In this document: positions 9,354-19,108 of the stretch, piece by piece
Layout of the letters: the number at the start of each line of letters is the position of its first letter
Numbering within the stretch: position 1 is the stretch's first letter
NCBI GenBank assembly: GCA_018716225.1
Contig: DVKE01000010.1
Span: 1 to 44,086, forward strand
Origin: Candidatus Onthousia faecigallinarum
GTDB lineage: Bacteria > Bacillota_I > Bacilli_A > RF39 > UBA660
Reading direction: 5' to 3'
DNA: 44,086 bases
Notes under the pieces: generated by a model
The model's database searches: none
What the model saw: only the letters and a program-made list of their open reading frames with translations
Told to the model about the DNA's origin: nothing
Position numbers and translations under genes: made by a program

Positions 9354-9863
9354 ATGAAAGAATTAGGCGAATATCTTAAACAGACAAGAAAGAATCATGG
9401 GGTTTGTTTAGAAGAAGCGGCTCATGATTTGAATATTAGTGTGGATGAGCTTGAGAATATAGAAAGTGCTAACACGAAAGCGTTTAAAGATATTTATGAA
9501 TTACGACATTTAATTCAAGCTTATGCTAAATATCTTGGTTTGGAGCCGAATAAAGTACAAGATGAATTTAATGATTTCTTGTTTGAAAAAACTTCGAAGC
9601 TTTCTTTAGAAGATATTATGGAAGCGAAACGGAAAAGAGAAGAAGATGAGAAATCCCAAGTAAAAAAGGTTCGTTCTCCTTATACCAAAATATATAAAAG
9701 AAAAGTGAAAAAATGGCCTATTATCTTAGGTATTGTTCTTTTTCTTTTCTTAATTATTTTAGCAGTCGTAATTATAAAAGCAGTAATAAAGGAACCTGCA
9801 ATGAGCACAGAATTGAAGGGATGGGATCAAAATGAATACACCTACAAAATTAACTGTTTCTAG
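9354..9863 (+). CDS. RodZ/YmfM-like helix-turn-helix membrane protein
   Basis: MKELGEYLKQTRKNHGVCLEEAAHDLNISVDELENIE HTH, TM segment KWPIILGIVLFLFLIILAVVII; upstream of pgsA. Confidence 0.85.
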   Translation: MKELGEYLKQTRKNHGVCLEEAAHDLNISVDELENIESANTKAFKDIYELRHLIQAYAKYLGLEPNKVQDEFNDFLFEKTSKLSLEDIMEAKRKREEDEKSQVKKVRSPYTKIYKRKVKKWPIILGIVLFLFLIILAVVIIKAVIKEPAMSTELKGWDQNEYTYKINCF

Positions 9864-10443
9864 AATTGTTTTAACCATTGTTATGATTTTTATTCTATTG
9901 TTTCCTTTTTATGATATTGGCGTAGAATTTCCCCGGTTGCTTATTGGGGGTATTTATGTTAAAAGTGAGTATCTTGTAGCGGGAGTGATTTTTTTGATCG
10001 CTAGTCTTACTGATTTTATAGATGGGTATTTGGCTAGAAAAAATCATCAAGTAACGGATCTTGGAAAAATGCTCGATGCGATTGCAGATAAAGCTCTTGT
10101 GAATAGTGCTTTGATTATTTTAGCAGTACAGGGATTTGTTCCTGCTATTATTCCGGTTGTTGTTATTTTTCGAGATACGATTGTGGATGCGATTAAAATG
10201 GAAGCTTCTAGTAAAGGCAGGGTAGTGGCAGCGATTGGTTCGGGGAAAATTAAGACAGCTACGATGATGATTGGTTTGGTTTTAACCTTCTTTTATAATC
10301 TACCTTTTGAAATGTGGAATTTACGTATTTCGGACTTTTTCCTTTATTTTGCGATGATTATGTCCATTGTTTCGATGATAGAGTATTTTAATTTGAATAA
10401 AAATTTAATTTTTAAGAAAAAAGAGGAAAGTGAGGGAATTTAA
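9832..10443 (+). CDS. pgsA: CDP-diacylglycerol-glycerol-3-phosphate 3-phosphatidyltransferase
   Basis: MNTPTKLTVSRIVLTIVM; SLTDFIDGYLARKNHQVTDLGKMLDAIADK CDP-OH phosphatidyltransferase motif. Confidence 0.95.
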   Translation: MNTPTKLTVSRIVLTIVMIFILLFPFYDIGVEFPRLLIGGIYVKSEYLVAGVIFLIASLTDFIDGYLARKNHQVTDLGKMLDAIADKALVNSALIILAVQGFVPAIIPVVVIFRDTIVDAIKMEASSKGRVVAAIGSGKIKTATMMIGLVLTFFYNLPFEMWNLRISDFFLYFAMIMSIVSMIEYFNLNKNLIFKKKEESEGI

Positions 10444-10496
10444 GTTTACTTTTCTTTTTTTTCGGTCGTTTTTTGGCTCCTTTTTATTTATTCAAG

Positions 10497-10517
10497 CTTT
10501 TTCCTTCGGGAAAAAAG
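10497..10517 (+). terminator. Hairpin with TTCG tetraloop after pgsA
   Basis: CTTTTTCC-TTCG-GGAAAAAAG stem; downstream T-run is weak. Confidence 0.5.
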
Positions 10518-10527
10518 AGTTTTAAGT

Positions 10528-10541
10528 CAAACTTTTGTTCG
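10528..10541. promoter_or_regulatory. LexA (SOS) box upstream of recA
   Basis: CAAACTTTTGTTCG differs from the Gram-positive consensus CGAACNNNNGTTCG at one position; 9 bp upstream of the recA -35. Confidence 0.75.
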
Positions 10542-10550
10542 AAAAAGGCC

Positions 10551-10579
10551 TTGACTTTTTTTCTTTTCCCCTTTAGAAT
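10551..10579 (+). promoter_or_regulatory. recA promoter
   Basis: TTGACT-17 bp-TAGAAT. Confidence 0.8.
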
Positions 10580-10611
10580 GAGGTTATAAGTGATTTATCA
10601 AGGAGGATTTT

Positions 10612-11643
10612 ATGAGTAAAACAACGACAACTGCAAAGACAGATAAAAATTTACAACAGGTGTTAGCGGATATTGAAAAACAATTTGGAAAAGGCTCTAT
10701 TATGTGTCTTGGAGAAAACACTCATATGAAAATAGATGTAGTTTCTTCGGGATGTTTAAGTTTGGATGTTGCTCTTGGAGTAGGTGGTTATCCTAAGGGG
10801 AGAATTGTAGAAATTTATGGGCCAGAGTCTAGTGGAAAAACAACTTTTGCTTTGCATGCGATTGCGGAGGTGCAAAAGGCAGGAGGAAGAGCAGCTTTTA
10901 TTGATGCGGAACATGCTTTGGATCCTGTTTATGCGAAAAGATTAGGAGTCAATATCAATGAATTGTTACTTTCTCAGCCAGACACAGGGGAACAAGCTCT
11001 TGAAATTTGTGAGGCTTTGGTTCGTAGTGAAGCCATTAATATGGTGGTAATTGATTCGGTGGCGGCTTTAGTACCACAAGCAGAAATTGATGGGGAGATG
11101 GGTGATTCTCATGTGGGATTACAAGCAAGATTAATGAGTCAGGCTTTAAGAAAATTATCTGGTACGATTAGTAAAACAAATACTATTGCGATTTTTATTA
11201 ATCAATTAAGAGAAAAAGTTGGAGTGATGTTTGGAAATCCTGAAACAACTCCTGGTGGAAGGGCTTTAAAGTTTTATGCTTCGGTTCGTCTTGATATAAG
11301 AAGAAATGAACAAATTAAAATAGGAGATAAAGTCGTTGGAAATAAAACAACGGTAAAAGTAGTAAAAAATAAAGTAGCTCCACCTTTTAAAACAGCGGTT
11401 GTAGATATTATGTATGGAGAAGGTATTTCTAAAGAAGGAGAATTGGTTGATTTGGGTGTAGAGGCTGGTATTATTGATAAATCAGGGGCTTGGTTTTCTT
11501 ATCAAGGGGAAAAGTTAGGACAAGGAAAAGAAAATGTTAAATTAATGTTAAAAGATACTCCAGATTTACGAGCAGAAATTGAAGATAAAGTAAGAGAATA
11601 TTATGGAATTAGTTTGAAGAAAGAAAAGAAGGAAGAAAAATAG
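10612..11643 (+). CDS. recA: Recombinase RecA
   Basis: [63 protein letters not shown]. Confidence 0.99.
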   Translation: MSKTTTTAKTDKNLQQVLADIEKQFGKGSIMCLGENTHMKIDVVSSGCLSLDVALGVGGYPKGRIVEIYGPESSGKTTFALHAIAEVQKAGGRAAFIDAEHALDPVYAKRLGVNINELLLSQPDTGEQALEICEALVRSEAINMVVIDSVAALVPQAEIDGEMGDSHVGLQARLMSQALRKLSGTISKTNTIAIFINQLREKVGVMFGNPETTPGGRALKFYASVRLDIRRNEQIKIGDKVVGNKTTVKVVKNKVAPPFKTAVVDIMYGEGISKEGELVDLGVEAGIIDKSGAWFSYQGEKLGQGKENVKLMLKDTPDLRAEIEDKVREYYGISLKKEKKEEK

Positions 11644-11705
11644 ACTCTTAATTTTCTTTCTTCTTTCTTTTGCTTAACTGTTTTGTGTTTGAAATGGGTT
11701 CCATC

Positions 11706-11734
11706 TTGACAAGGCTTTTTTTTAAACTTACAAT
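11706..11734 (+). promoter_or_regulatory. rny promoter
   Basis: TTGACA-17 bp-TACAAT. Confidence 0.8.
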
Positions 11735-11779
11735 AGAATTGGATTATGGTTGAACTGAAAGGTTTAAATATATCTAGAA

Positions 11780-13345
11780 ATGGAGGCAGTTATGAACAAT
11801 ATCGTATTCTCCATTTTACTCATTATGATTGGATTGGTTTGTGGGTTTGGATTAACATTATTAGTTAATCTATTGCGTGAAAATGCAACTTCAAATAAGA
11901 TTGCCCTTATGTTAGAAGAAGCGAAAAAAAATGCGGAAAAGGTAAAGCGCGATACCATTATGGAAGCGAAGGAGAAAGCTTATCAGTTAAAAAACGATGT
12001 AGATAAAGAGATAAAAGAGAAAAAAGCAGAGTTAAAAGAAACAGAAAATCGTCTTTTACAACGTGAAAATAGCATGGATAAAAGAGATGAACTTTATCAA
12101 AAACGTGAAGCTACTTTAGATAGTCGTGAAGAAAAATTAACCCAAAAGCAAAAAGAAATTCAAGAAGAACAAGGTAAAGTGGAAGAATTAAAGAAACAGC
12201 AACTTGATTTGTTAGAACAGATATCTGGATTTAGTAAAGAGAAAGCTCATGATTTAGTCATGAAAAATGTGAAAGAGGCGATGAGTCGGGAGATTGCTCT
12301 TTATATTAGTGAACAAGAGACCGAGGCAAAATTAACGGTTGAGAAAAAATCCAAAGAATTAATTGTAACGTCTATGCAAAAATATGCATCGGATATTGCA
12401 AGTGATCAGACGGTTACCGTCGTGTCTCTTCCAAATGAAGAAATGAAGGGACGATTAATTGGCAGGGAAGGAAGAAATATTCGAACGATTGAAGCGGTAA
12501 CGGGGGTAGATTTAATTATTGATGATACTCCAGAAGCGGTTGTATTATCTAGTTTTGATCCATTACGTCGGGAGATGGCCCGAATTATGCTTGAAACATT
12601 AATTAAAGATGGAAGAATTCATCCGACTCGGATTGAAGAGGTTTATGACAAAGTTTGTAAGGATATGAAAGATAAAATCATGGAGTATGGAAATGAGGCT
12701 TTGTTTGAGTTAGGAATTACGAAAATGGCGCCAGAGCTTATTGAGTTAGTTGGAAGACTTCATTTTCGAACGAGTTATGGTCAGAATGCTTTGCAACATT
12801 CTTTAGAAGTGGCACAACTTTCTGGTTTGCTAGCAGGAGAAATTTCTGAGGATGTAACTTTAGCGAAAAGAGCGGGACTTCTTCATGATATTGGAAAAGC
12901 AGTTGATCATGAAATAGAAGGAAGTCATGTATCGATTGGAGTAGAGCTTGCTAAAAAATATGGAGAAGGAGAAGTGGTTGTTAATGCCATTGCTTCTCAC
13001 CATGGTGATACGGAGGCTACGAGTGTCGTTGCTAGTTTGGTTGCGGTAGCTGATTCTTTATCCGCTTCGCGTCCAGGGGCTAGAAATGATTCTTTAGAAA
13101 ACTATATTAAACGATTGAGTGATTTAGAAAATGTAGCAAATGATATCGAGGGGGTTGAAAAGGCTTATGCTATGCAAGCAGGTCGGGAACTTCGAGTCAT
13201 TGTAAAACCTGAAGAAGTGGATGATTTAGAAGCGCATCGGATTGCACGTGATATTAAAGAAAAAATTGAAGCGACTTTGAAATATCCTGGGACGATTAAA
13301 ATTACAGTTGTTCGGGAGACAAGAGCGCAAGAAGAGGCAAAATAA
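11780..13345 (+). CDS. rny: Ribonuclease Y
   Basis: N-terminal TM, coiled coil, KH domain [46 protein letters not shown] motif [12 protein letters not shown]. Confidence 0.98.
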   Translation: MEAVMNNIVFSILLIMIGLVCGFGLTLLVNLLRENATSNKIALMLEEAKKNAEKVKRDTIMEAKEKAYQLKNDVDKEIKEKKAELKETENRLLQRENSMDKRDELYQKREATLDSREEKLTQKQKEIQEEQGKVEELKKQQLDLLEQISGFSKEKAHDLVMKNVKEAMSREIALYISEQETEAKLTVEKKSKELIVTSMQKYASDIASDQTVTVVSLPNEEMKGRLIGREGRNIRTIEAVTGVDLIIDDTPEAVVLSSFDPLRREMARIMLETLIKDGRIHPTRIEEVYDKVCKDMKDKIMEYGNEALFELGITKMAPELIELVGRLHFRTSYGQNALQHSLEVAQLSGLLAGEISEDVTLAKRAGLLHDIGKAVDHEIEGSHVSIGVELAKKYGEGEVVVNAIASHHGDTEATSVVASLVAVADSLSASRPGARNDSLENYIKRLSDLENVANDIEGVEKAYAMQAGRELRVIVKPEEVDDLEAHRIARDIKEKIEATLKYPGTIKITVVRETRAQEEAK

Positions 13346-13386
13346 AAGTCAAAGGAAATTAAACGTTTTCTTTGACTTCTTTTTTT
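13345..13386. terminator. Bidirectional terminator between rny and RNase J
   Basis: AAGTCAAAGGAAA...TTTTCTTTGACTTCTTTTTTT. Confidence 0.8.
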
Positions 13387-15071
13387 ACATCTAATAAAAT
13401 TGGTAAAATGATCGGCCTACGTCCAGTTAGTTCTAAAATATATGGGGTAAGCTCAATACTAAGTTGATTTTTAATATCATTAAAGGTGGCATTTTTATCA
13501 CTTAATTTCTTATTAATAATATTTGTGGCTAGAGTTTCGATCTTCTTTAGTAATTCTTCATTTTCATTGACTAGGACAAAACCTCTTGTAGTGATATTTG
13601 GATGAATTAATAGTTTTCTTTTTTTACTATCAATATTGGCAATAACTACAAGGATTCCATCGTTTGCCATGATTTTGCGATCTCGTAAAACGGCACTTCC
13701 TACTTCTCCAATTCGGCTACCATCAACATAAATGGCACTATTGGGATAACTTTCTCCCCGAGTAATTTTATGATTTTTCAAAATTAGAGAATCTCCGTTC
13801 TTTAGAATAAAAGTATTTTCTCTTGGAATGCCACATTCAATTCCTAGTTCTGCATGTTGCTTTAGCATGCGATAATCTCCGTGGAAAGGCATTAAGTATT
13901 TTGGCCTTAAAAGTCGAATCATTAATTTTAATTCTTCTTGATTGGCATGACCAGAAGTATGTAGATTGTTAACTGTCATATTGGTAAAGACTCTAACACC
14001 TTTTAGATAAAGTTTATTAATCGTTTTGGAAATACTAAGGGCATTTCCTGGAATTGCACTAGAAGAAAAAATTACAATATCATCGGGTCTTAATTTGATT
14101 TGTTTATGAGTTCCATCGGCAATTCTTGATAAAGCAGCAAGTGGTTCTCCTTGAGATCCTGTACATAAAATGGTTACTTCTCCTGGTTTTAAATGATTGG
14201 CTTCTTCGGCACTGATTAAAAGTTCTTTGTGATCGATATAACCACCTTTGATAGAAATATCAATATTGTTTTCCATGCTACGTCCAAAAACGCAGATCTT
14301 ACGATTATGTTTATAACATGATTCAAAAATGTGTTTTAAACGATAAATATTAGATGCAAAAGTTGCAATAATAATACGATTGTATTTATATTTGTCAAAA
14401 ATGTCGGTTAGGGCATCGTCGACTCTTGATTCACTGATAGACATTCCTTCGTTTAAAGCATTGGTACTATCACTAATTAATAAATCAACGCCTTCATGTC
14501 CTAATGCGGCCATTTTATATAGGTCAGCCATAGGTCCGATAGGGGTTAAATCAAATTTAAAATCTCCTGTTGTTACGATTCTTCCATTTGGTGTAGTAAT
14601 AGAAATACCATGAGAATCTGGGATCGAGTGTGTTGTACGGAAGAATTCTACTTCCATATTTTTAAATTTCACTTTGGTATTTTCATCATATACATATAAA
14701 TTATCAAAACGAATATTACGATCCTGTAATTTTAAACTGATCAATTCTTTTGCTTGATTTGGAGCATAAATTGCTTTTATATTAACGCTCTGTAATAAAA
14801 ATGGAATTGCGCCGATATGATCTTCATGCCCGTGCGTAATAAAAAGGGCTTTGATCTTACTTTCGTTTGTCTTTAAAAAAGAATAGTCTGGTAAAACATA
14901 GTCAATTCCTAAAAGTTCTCCTTCTGCAAAAGAAACGCCTGCATCAATAATAATAATTTCATCATCTTGCATGATACAGTACATATTACGTCCTACTTCT
15001 CCTAAGCCACCTAAAACAATTATTTTTGTTTCATTTGACTCTTTTTTCATAATTCTCCTTTCTAATAACAC
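13359..15071 (-). CDS. rnj: Ribonuclease J
   Basis: ITHGHEDHIGAIPFLL metallo-beta-lactamase motif, CTGSQGEPLAALSRIADG, PFHGDYRMLKQHAELG. Start likely the internal ATG (MKKESNETK). Confidence 0.97.
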   Translation of the reverse strand: MLLERRIMKKESNETKIIVLGGLGEVGRNMYCIMQDDEIIIIDAGVSFAEGELLGIDYVLPDYSFLKTNESKIKALFITHGHEDHIGAIPFLLQSVNIKAIYAPNQAKELISLKLQDRNIRFDNLYVYDENTKVKFKNMEVEFFRTTHSIPDSHGISITTPNGRIVTTGDFKFDLTPIGPMADLYKMAALGHEGVDLLISDSTNALNEGMSISESRVDDALTDIFDKYKYNRIIIATFASNIYRLKHIFESCYKHNRKICVFGRSMENNIDISIKGGYIDHKELLISAEEANHLKPGEVTILCTGSQGEPLAALSRIADGTHKQIKLRPDDIVIFSSSAIPGNALSISKTINKLYLKGVRVFTNMTVNNLHTSGHANQEELKLMIRLLRPKYLMPFHGDYRMLKQHAELGIECGIPRENTFILKNGDSLILKNHKITRGESYPNSAIYVDGSRIGEVGSAVLRDRKIMANDGILVVIANIDSKKRKLLIHPNITTRGFVLVNENEELLKKIETLATNIINKKLSDKNATFNDIKNQLSIELTPYILELTGRRPIILPILLDVKKEVKENV

Positions 15072-15091
15072 TAAAGAACTAACCGAGATAA

Positions 15092-15120
15092 ATTATACTA
15101 TATTCTTTTGAGTTTGTCTA
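15092..15120 (-). promoter_or_regulatory. RNase J promoter
   Basis: Minus strand TAGACA-17 bp-TATAAT. Confidence 0.75.
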
Positions 15121-15207
15121 GTGTCTTCTTTTATGTCAAGTAAGACAGCTACTTTCTAGGAATAGAGAGAGAAAGCAAAAAATCTTTGAAATATGTGTTA
15201 AAAATAC

Positions 15208-15236
15208 TTGCTTTTTCCCCTTTTTTATGCTATATT
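15208..15236 (+). promoter_or_regulatory. Promoter of surface-adhesin gene
   Basis: TTGCTT-17 bp-TATATT. Confidence 0.65.
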
Positions 15237-15268
15237 ATTAGCACCAAGTGTTTAGGGGGAGGATTATT

Positions 15269-17368
15269 ATGAAAACACGGAAGAGGAATTTTAAGAAAAT
15301 TGGGATTCTTTCACTTGTGGCCATTCTTGTAGTAACTTTAATTTCTACATTTATGATGAATACACAAGCAGAAGGAAATGTACCATCATCTTTTGTTGCC
15401 AACAGTCAATATGGTATTGGCGATTTAATTGCCAATTATCACTTCGGTAAACTTTATAATACTTCTACTGGAGCTTATGTATATTGTACAGACTATCATA
15501 AGACTACACCACATTCAGAGCCTATGAATCTAGTAGGAGAAGCATCTTCAGGAATTGCTTATATCTTAGCGAACGGATATCCAAATGTAAGCTTTACGGG
15601 TAATAGTGATTATGACTATTACATTACGCAAACCGCAGTATGGTGGTATTTGGATGAATCGACTGGATCAAACAATATTTCAAATGAATTTAAAACGGGT
15701 GCAGACCCATATAATCTAAGACAATATGTAGTGGATTTGGTAAATCGTGCCAAACAACATCCAAATTATGCACAACCAAGTTTAAATATTAACAATAGTG
15801 ATTCAACAATGCATTTGTCAAGTGATAAAAAATATTACGAATCAAATAATATTAGCATTAGTGGTGAATCTTTAGGAGATAGTTATACTGTTTCTTTGGA
15901 AAATGCACCAAGTGGCGCAGAAGTAGTTAATGCTAGTAATAATGTAGCAGGAAACTCTTTCGCTACAAATGAATCATTTAAAGTTCGTATTCCTGTTTCT
16001 AGTGTGACGGGTACCGATTTAAGTGTTAATATTGCTGTCCATGCTAGCTCTACTGTTAATAAAGCTTATCAATATCAAGCTGCAACTTCGACTGTTCAAA
16101 GTGTATTTGGTGGAGCTTTGTATCCAGAAACAGTGGGATTAGATGCTAAAACAACCGTAAATTTAACAACAAGTAAAGTTTCTATTGTGAAAATTGATAG
16201 TTCTACCGGAAAAGCTTTAGCAGGAGCTCATTTAGTTCTTACAGATAGCAACGGTAATACTGTTACAGAGTGGGATACGACAGAGAATGCCCATGTTATT
16301 AAGAACTTAGCAGATGGAACTTACACTTTAAAAGAAACAAAAGCACCCAGTGGATATCAATTAGTAGAAGATCCGGTAACTATTACTATTGGTCCGGGCA
16401 ATCGTAATATTCAACTTAAATTTGGAAATCAAAAAATTGAGAAGAAAGTAACGATTATTAAAGTAGATAAAGATACGGATCAACCAATTAGTGGAGCAAA
16501 ATTGGTGATTAAAGATGCTAATGGTAATACAGTAAAAGAATTTACTTCAACAACAGAACCTTTTGTTCTAAAAGGTCTTGCAGATGGAAATTATACAGTA
16601 GAAGAAGTAGAAGCACCAAGTGGCTATAAAAAATCAGATGAAGTATATAAATTCACAATTAGTGATCAAAATAGTGATGTAACGGTTCGTTTTAAAAATG
16701 AGTCTATCGAGAAGAAAGTAACAATCATTAAAGTGGATAAAGATACTGGTAATCCAGTTAGTGGAGCCAAACTAGTTCTTAAAGATGCTAGTGGTAATAC
16801 GGTAAAAGAATTTACTTCATCGGTAAAACCATTTGTGCTAAATGGACTTCCTGATGGTGATTATAGCGTCGAAGAGTTAGAAGCACCTAGTGGCTATAAA
16901 AAATCAGATGAAGTATATAAATTCACAATTAGTGATGAGAATAACAACGTAACCGTTCGTTTTGAAAATGAATCTATTGAAAAGAAAGTAACAATCTTAA
17001 AGGTAGATCAATCTACTGGAAATCCGTTAGCTGGAGCTCATCTGGTTGTTAAGAATGCAGCTGGAGAAGTAGTGGCAGATTTTGTAACTACTGAAGATAA
17101 TTATGTTATTAATGGCATCAGTGATGGAGATTATACCATTGAAGAAGTTGAAGCTCCTAAGGGATATCAATTAGCTACTGAAGTATATAAATTCACAATT
17201 AGTGATGATACACCAAATGTTAGTGTAACTGTTGAGAATATTCCAGAAGTAGAAGTACCGTTTACTGGAAGTAATAATTCAATGATTCCAATGATCTTTG
17301 GATTAACAATTTGCCTTGCAGGAGTCGGAATGGTATTATACTATGAGAAAAGACAAAGGTTACAATAA
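15269..17368 (+). CDS. Cell-wall-anchored adhesin: TQXA thioester domain + Cna-B (SpaA-like) domains + sortase signal
   Basis: Signal peptide; YCTDYHKT...YYITQTAVWWYLDE (Cys/TQxA thioester signature); four Cna-B domains with KVTIIKVDKDT...YTVEEVEAPSGY; C-terminal VPFTG-TM-EKRQR sorting signal. Confidence 0.92.
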   Translation: MKTRKRNFKKIGILSLVAILVVTLISTFMMNTQAEGNVPSSFVANSQYGIGDLIANYHFGKLYNTSTGAYVYCTDYHKTTPHSEPMNLVGEASSGIAYILANGYPNVSFTGNSDYDYYITQTAVWWYLDESTGSNNISNEFKTGADPYNLRQYVVDLVNRAKQHPNYAQPSLNINNSDSTMHLSSDKKYYESNNISISGESLGDSYTVSLENAPSGAEVVNASNNVAGNSFATNESFKVRIPVSSVTGTDLSVNIAVHASSTVNKAYQYQAATSTVQSVFGGALYPETVGLDAKTTVNLTTSKVSIVKIDSSTGKALAGAHLVLTDSNGNTVTEWDTTENAHVIKNLADGTYTLKETKAPSGYQLVEDPVTITIGPGNRNIQLKFGNQKIEKKVTIIKVDKDTDQPISGAKLVIKDANGNTVKEFTSTTEPFVLKGLADGNYTVEEVEAPSGYKKSDEVYKFTISDQNSDVTVRFKNESIEKKVTIIKVDKDTGNPVSGAKLVLKDASGNTVKEFTSSVKPFVLNGLPDGDYSVEELEAPSGYKKSDEVYKFTISDENNNVTVRFENESIEKKVTILKVDQSTGNPLAGAHLVVKNAAGEVVADFVTTEDNYVINGISDGDYTIEEVEAPKGYQLATEVYKFTISDDTPNVSVTVENIPEVEVPFTGSNNSMIPMIFGLTICLAGVGMVLYYEKRQRLQ
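16438..17247 (+). repeat. Three tandem ~270-bp Cna-B domain repeats
   Basis: GAAGTATATAAATTCACAATTAGTGAT recurs exactly at 16640, 16910 and 17180 (270-bp period); 48 bp identical between units 1 and 2. Confidence 0.9.
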
Positions 17369-17389
17369 AAGCAAGTAAAATCTTGAGGT

Positions 17390-17416
17390 AAAAGCAAGAA
17401 AAACTTGCTTTTTTTT
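17390..17416 (+). terminator. Terminator after adhesin gene
   Basis: AAAGCAAG-AAAAA-CTTGCTTTTTTTT. Confidence 0.8.
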
Positions 17417-17433
17417 AACTTTTATGATATAAT
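17405..17433 (+). promoter_or_regulatory. Sortase promoter, -35 embedded in the terminator arm
   Basis: TTGCTT-17 bp-TATAAT. Confidence 0.65.
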
Positions 17434-17463
17434 ATAGCCACAAATGGATAAGGGGGAGTTGAA

Positions 17464-17505
17464 ATGGTAATATGTTTTTCTCCCTACTTAAAAAAGAATA
17501 GATAG
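17464..17505 (+). CDS. Possible 13-aa leader peptide MVICFSPYLKKNR
   Basis: ATG preceded by a strong Shine-Dalgarno AAGGGGGAG at good spacing; stops 15 bp before the sortase start. Confidence 0.45.
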   Translation: MVICFSPYLKKNR

Positions 17506-17519
17506 GGTAGGTGGTTTCT

Positions 17520-18170
17520 ATGACAAGAATAAAGCATAAGATATCTCCTAATGTTATTGCTCTTGTAGCAGCAGCGATTATTGTATTGGGTTTATTCTTT
17601 ACTCTTTCAAGTTTTATCGATGAGAAACGTTTATTATCCTTTGATTATATGAATAATCAATTTTATGATGATGAACAGATTGTTGATGATGTTTATACAA
17701 CGAATGTTTCTTCAGAAGATAGTTCATCTGATTCAACTTCTAGTTCTTCTGTAACGAGTAATTTAGAACACTATATTGGTTATTTGGAAATTCCGAAATT
17801 AGGATTTCGAAGAGGATTTTATAATATCGATTCTGCTCTTAATACGGTAGAAGCGAATATTGAAGTTATTAAGGGAAGTTCTATGCCAGATGTAGAAAAT
17901 GGTAATTTAATTATTGCGGGGCATTCTGGCACTGGTTGGAAAGCGTTCTTCAATGATCTTCATCTTCTTGAAGTAGGCGATGAAGCAAGAGTATTATATC
18001 AAGGAAATACCTATATCTATCAAATTACAAATATTTATAAGGATAAAAATACGGGTCGTTTAGCAATTAAACGAGATTATAATAAAACAACATTAACATT
18101 AGTTACTTGTACCAACAATGATAGTTCTACACAAACTATTTATATTGCAGAATTGTTAAGGGTAGAATAA
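17520..18170 (+). CDS. Sortase
   Basis: N-terminal TM, GYLEIPKLG, NLIIAGHSGTGWKAFFNDLHLLEVGD, TLTLVTCTN active-site motif. Confidence 0.88.
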   Translation: MTRIKHKISPNVIALVAAAIIVLGLFFTLSSFIDEKRLLSFDYMNNQFYDDEQIVDDVYTTNVSSEDSSSDSTSSSSVTSNLEHYIGYLEIPKLGFRRGFYNIDSALNTVEANIEVIKGSSMPDVENGNLIIAGHSGTGWKAFFNDLHLLEVGDEARVLYQGNTYIYQITNIYKDKNTGRLAIKRDYNKTTLTLVTCTNNDSSTQTIYIAELLRVE

Positions 18171-18191
18171 AAATAAAAGGGGGTGTTGGTG

Positions 18192-19064
18192 ATGAGTCCA
18201 TTATCGTTTTTTCGTAAGATTGAAATGGTTTGGGAAGTTATTTCTTCCTCTCCATTATATGGAATTGCTTTCTTTGTTTTGCTATTTCTTGTTATTCTAT
18301 TTAGTACGACCAATAAAAGCAATGCTAAACAAAGTAAAAAGACATATTTTCTAATTTATTTAGCAGTTGCTATTTACTTTCTCATTCAATATGGAAGTAG
18401 TATTGGAACTATGATTGATTATGCAATTAATCAAATGTTTCTATCTTATTATTTTCCTAATATTGTCATTTATTTAGGAATGATAATTATTGCAAATATT
18501 ATTCTGTGGAAAACGTTGTTCAGTAAGAAAGCAAATCGAGTGATTCGAATCTTTAATTCTTGTTTTTATGGAATTTTAACTTATTTGTTTATTTTGGTTG
18601 TTTCTTTAGTTCAACAATTAAAATTAAATGTTTTTCAATTAGAAGAAATGTATAGTAGTAATCAGGTTCGAAGTTTATTAGAACTTAGTATGTTCTTCTT
18701 TGTTATTTGGATGGCAATTCTGATTGTTTATGCTTTGATTCGAAAACATCAACAACGGAAGATGCCAAAAGAAGAAAGTCCAAAAGATTACACTATTATT
18801 TCACCCTTTCAAACGTTTACTCCTTATAAATTAGTTACTAATGCTGCACCTCAACATCAAACAACACCACCAACACCAGTAGAAGTTGTTCAAACACCGG
18901 TAGTAGAACCAGTGAAGAAAGAGGAACCATTTACTTTGGAAGAGTATAAAGTCATGCTTCAAATTTTAAAAGAAGAGAAAGCGAAAGAAGAGGCACAGAA
19001 GAAGAAACAAGCAGAACCTTCTTATGATGCATTAACAGATCTTTATAAAAGTATAGAAGATTAG
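18192..19064 (+). CDS. Multi-spanning membrane protein of unknown function, sortase-linked
   Basis: Several hydrophobic segments then a charged Pro/Glu/Lys-rich cytoplasmic tail; follows the sortase closely. Confidence 0.7.
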   Translation: MSPLSFFRKIEMVWEVISSSPLYGIAFFVLLFLVILFSTTNKSNAKQSKKTYFLIYLAVAIYFLIQYGSSIGTMIDYAINQMFLSYYFPNIVIYLGMIIIANIILWKTLFSKKANRVIRIFNSCFYGILTYLFILVVSLVQQLKLNVFQLEEMYSSNQVRSLLELSMFFFVIWMAILIVYALIRKHQQRKMPKEESPKDYTIISPFQTFTPYKLVTNAAPQHQTTPPTPVEVVQTPVVEPVKKEEPFTLEEYKVMLQILKEEKAKEEAQKKKQAEPSYDALTDLYKSIED

Positions 19065-19108
19065 GCATAGCTTAATCTTTTTTTCATATATTATAATGGT
19101 GATATAAG

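Noticed and set aside
16180-17247. Repeats considered as CRISPR-like array
   Set aside because: Period is 270 bp, in frame and protein-coding (Cna-B domains); no CRISPR array or cas gene seen in the window.
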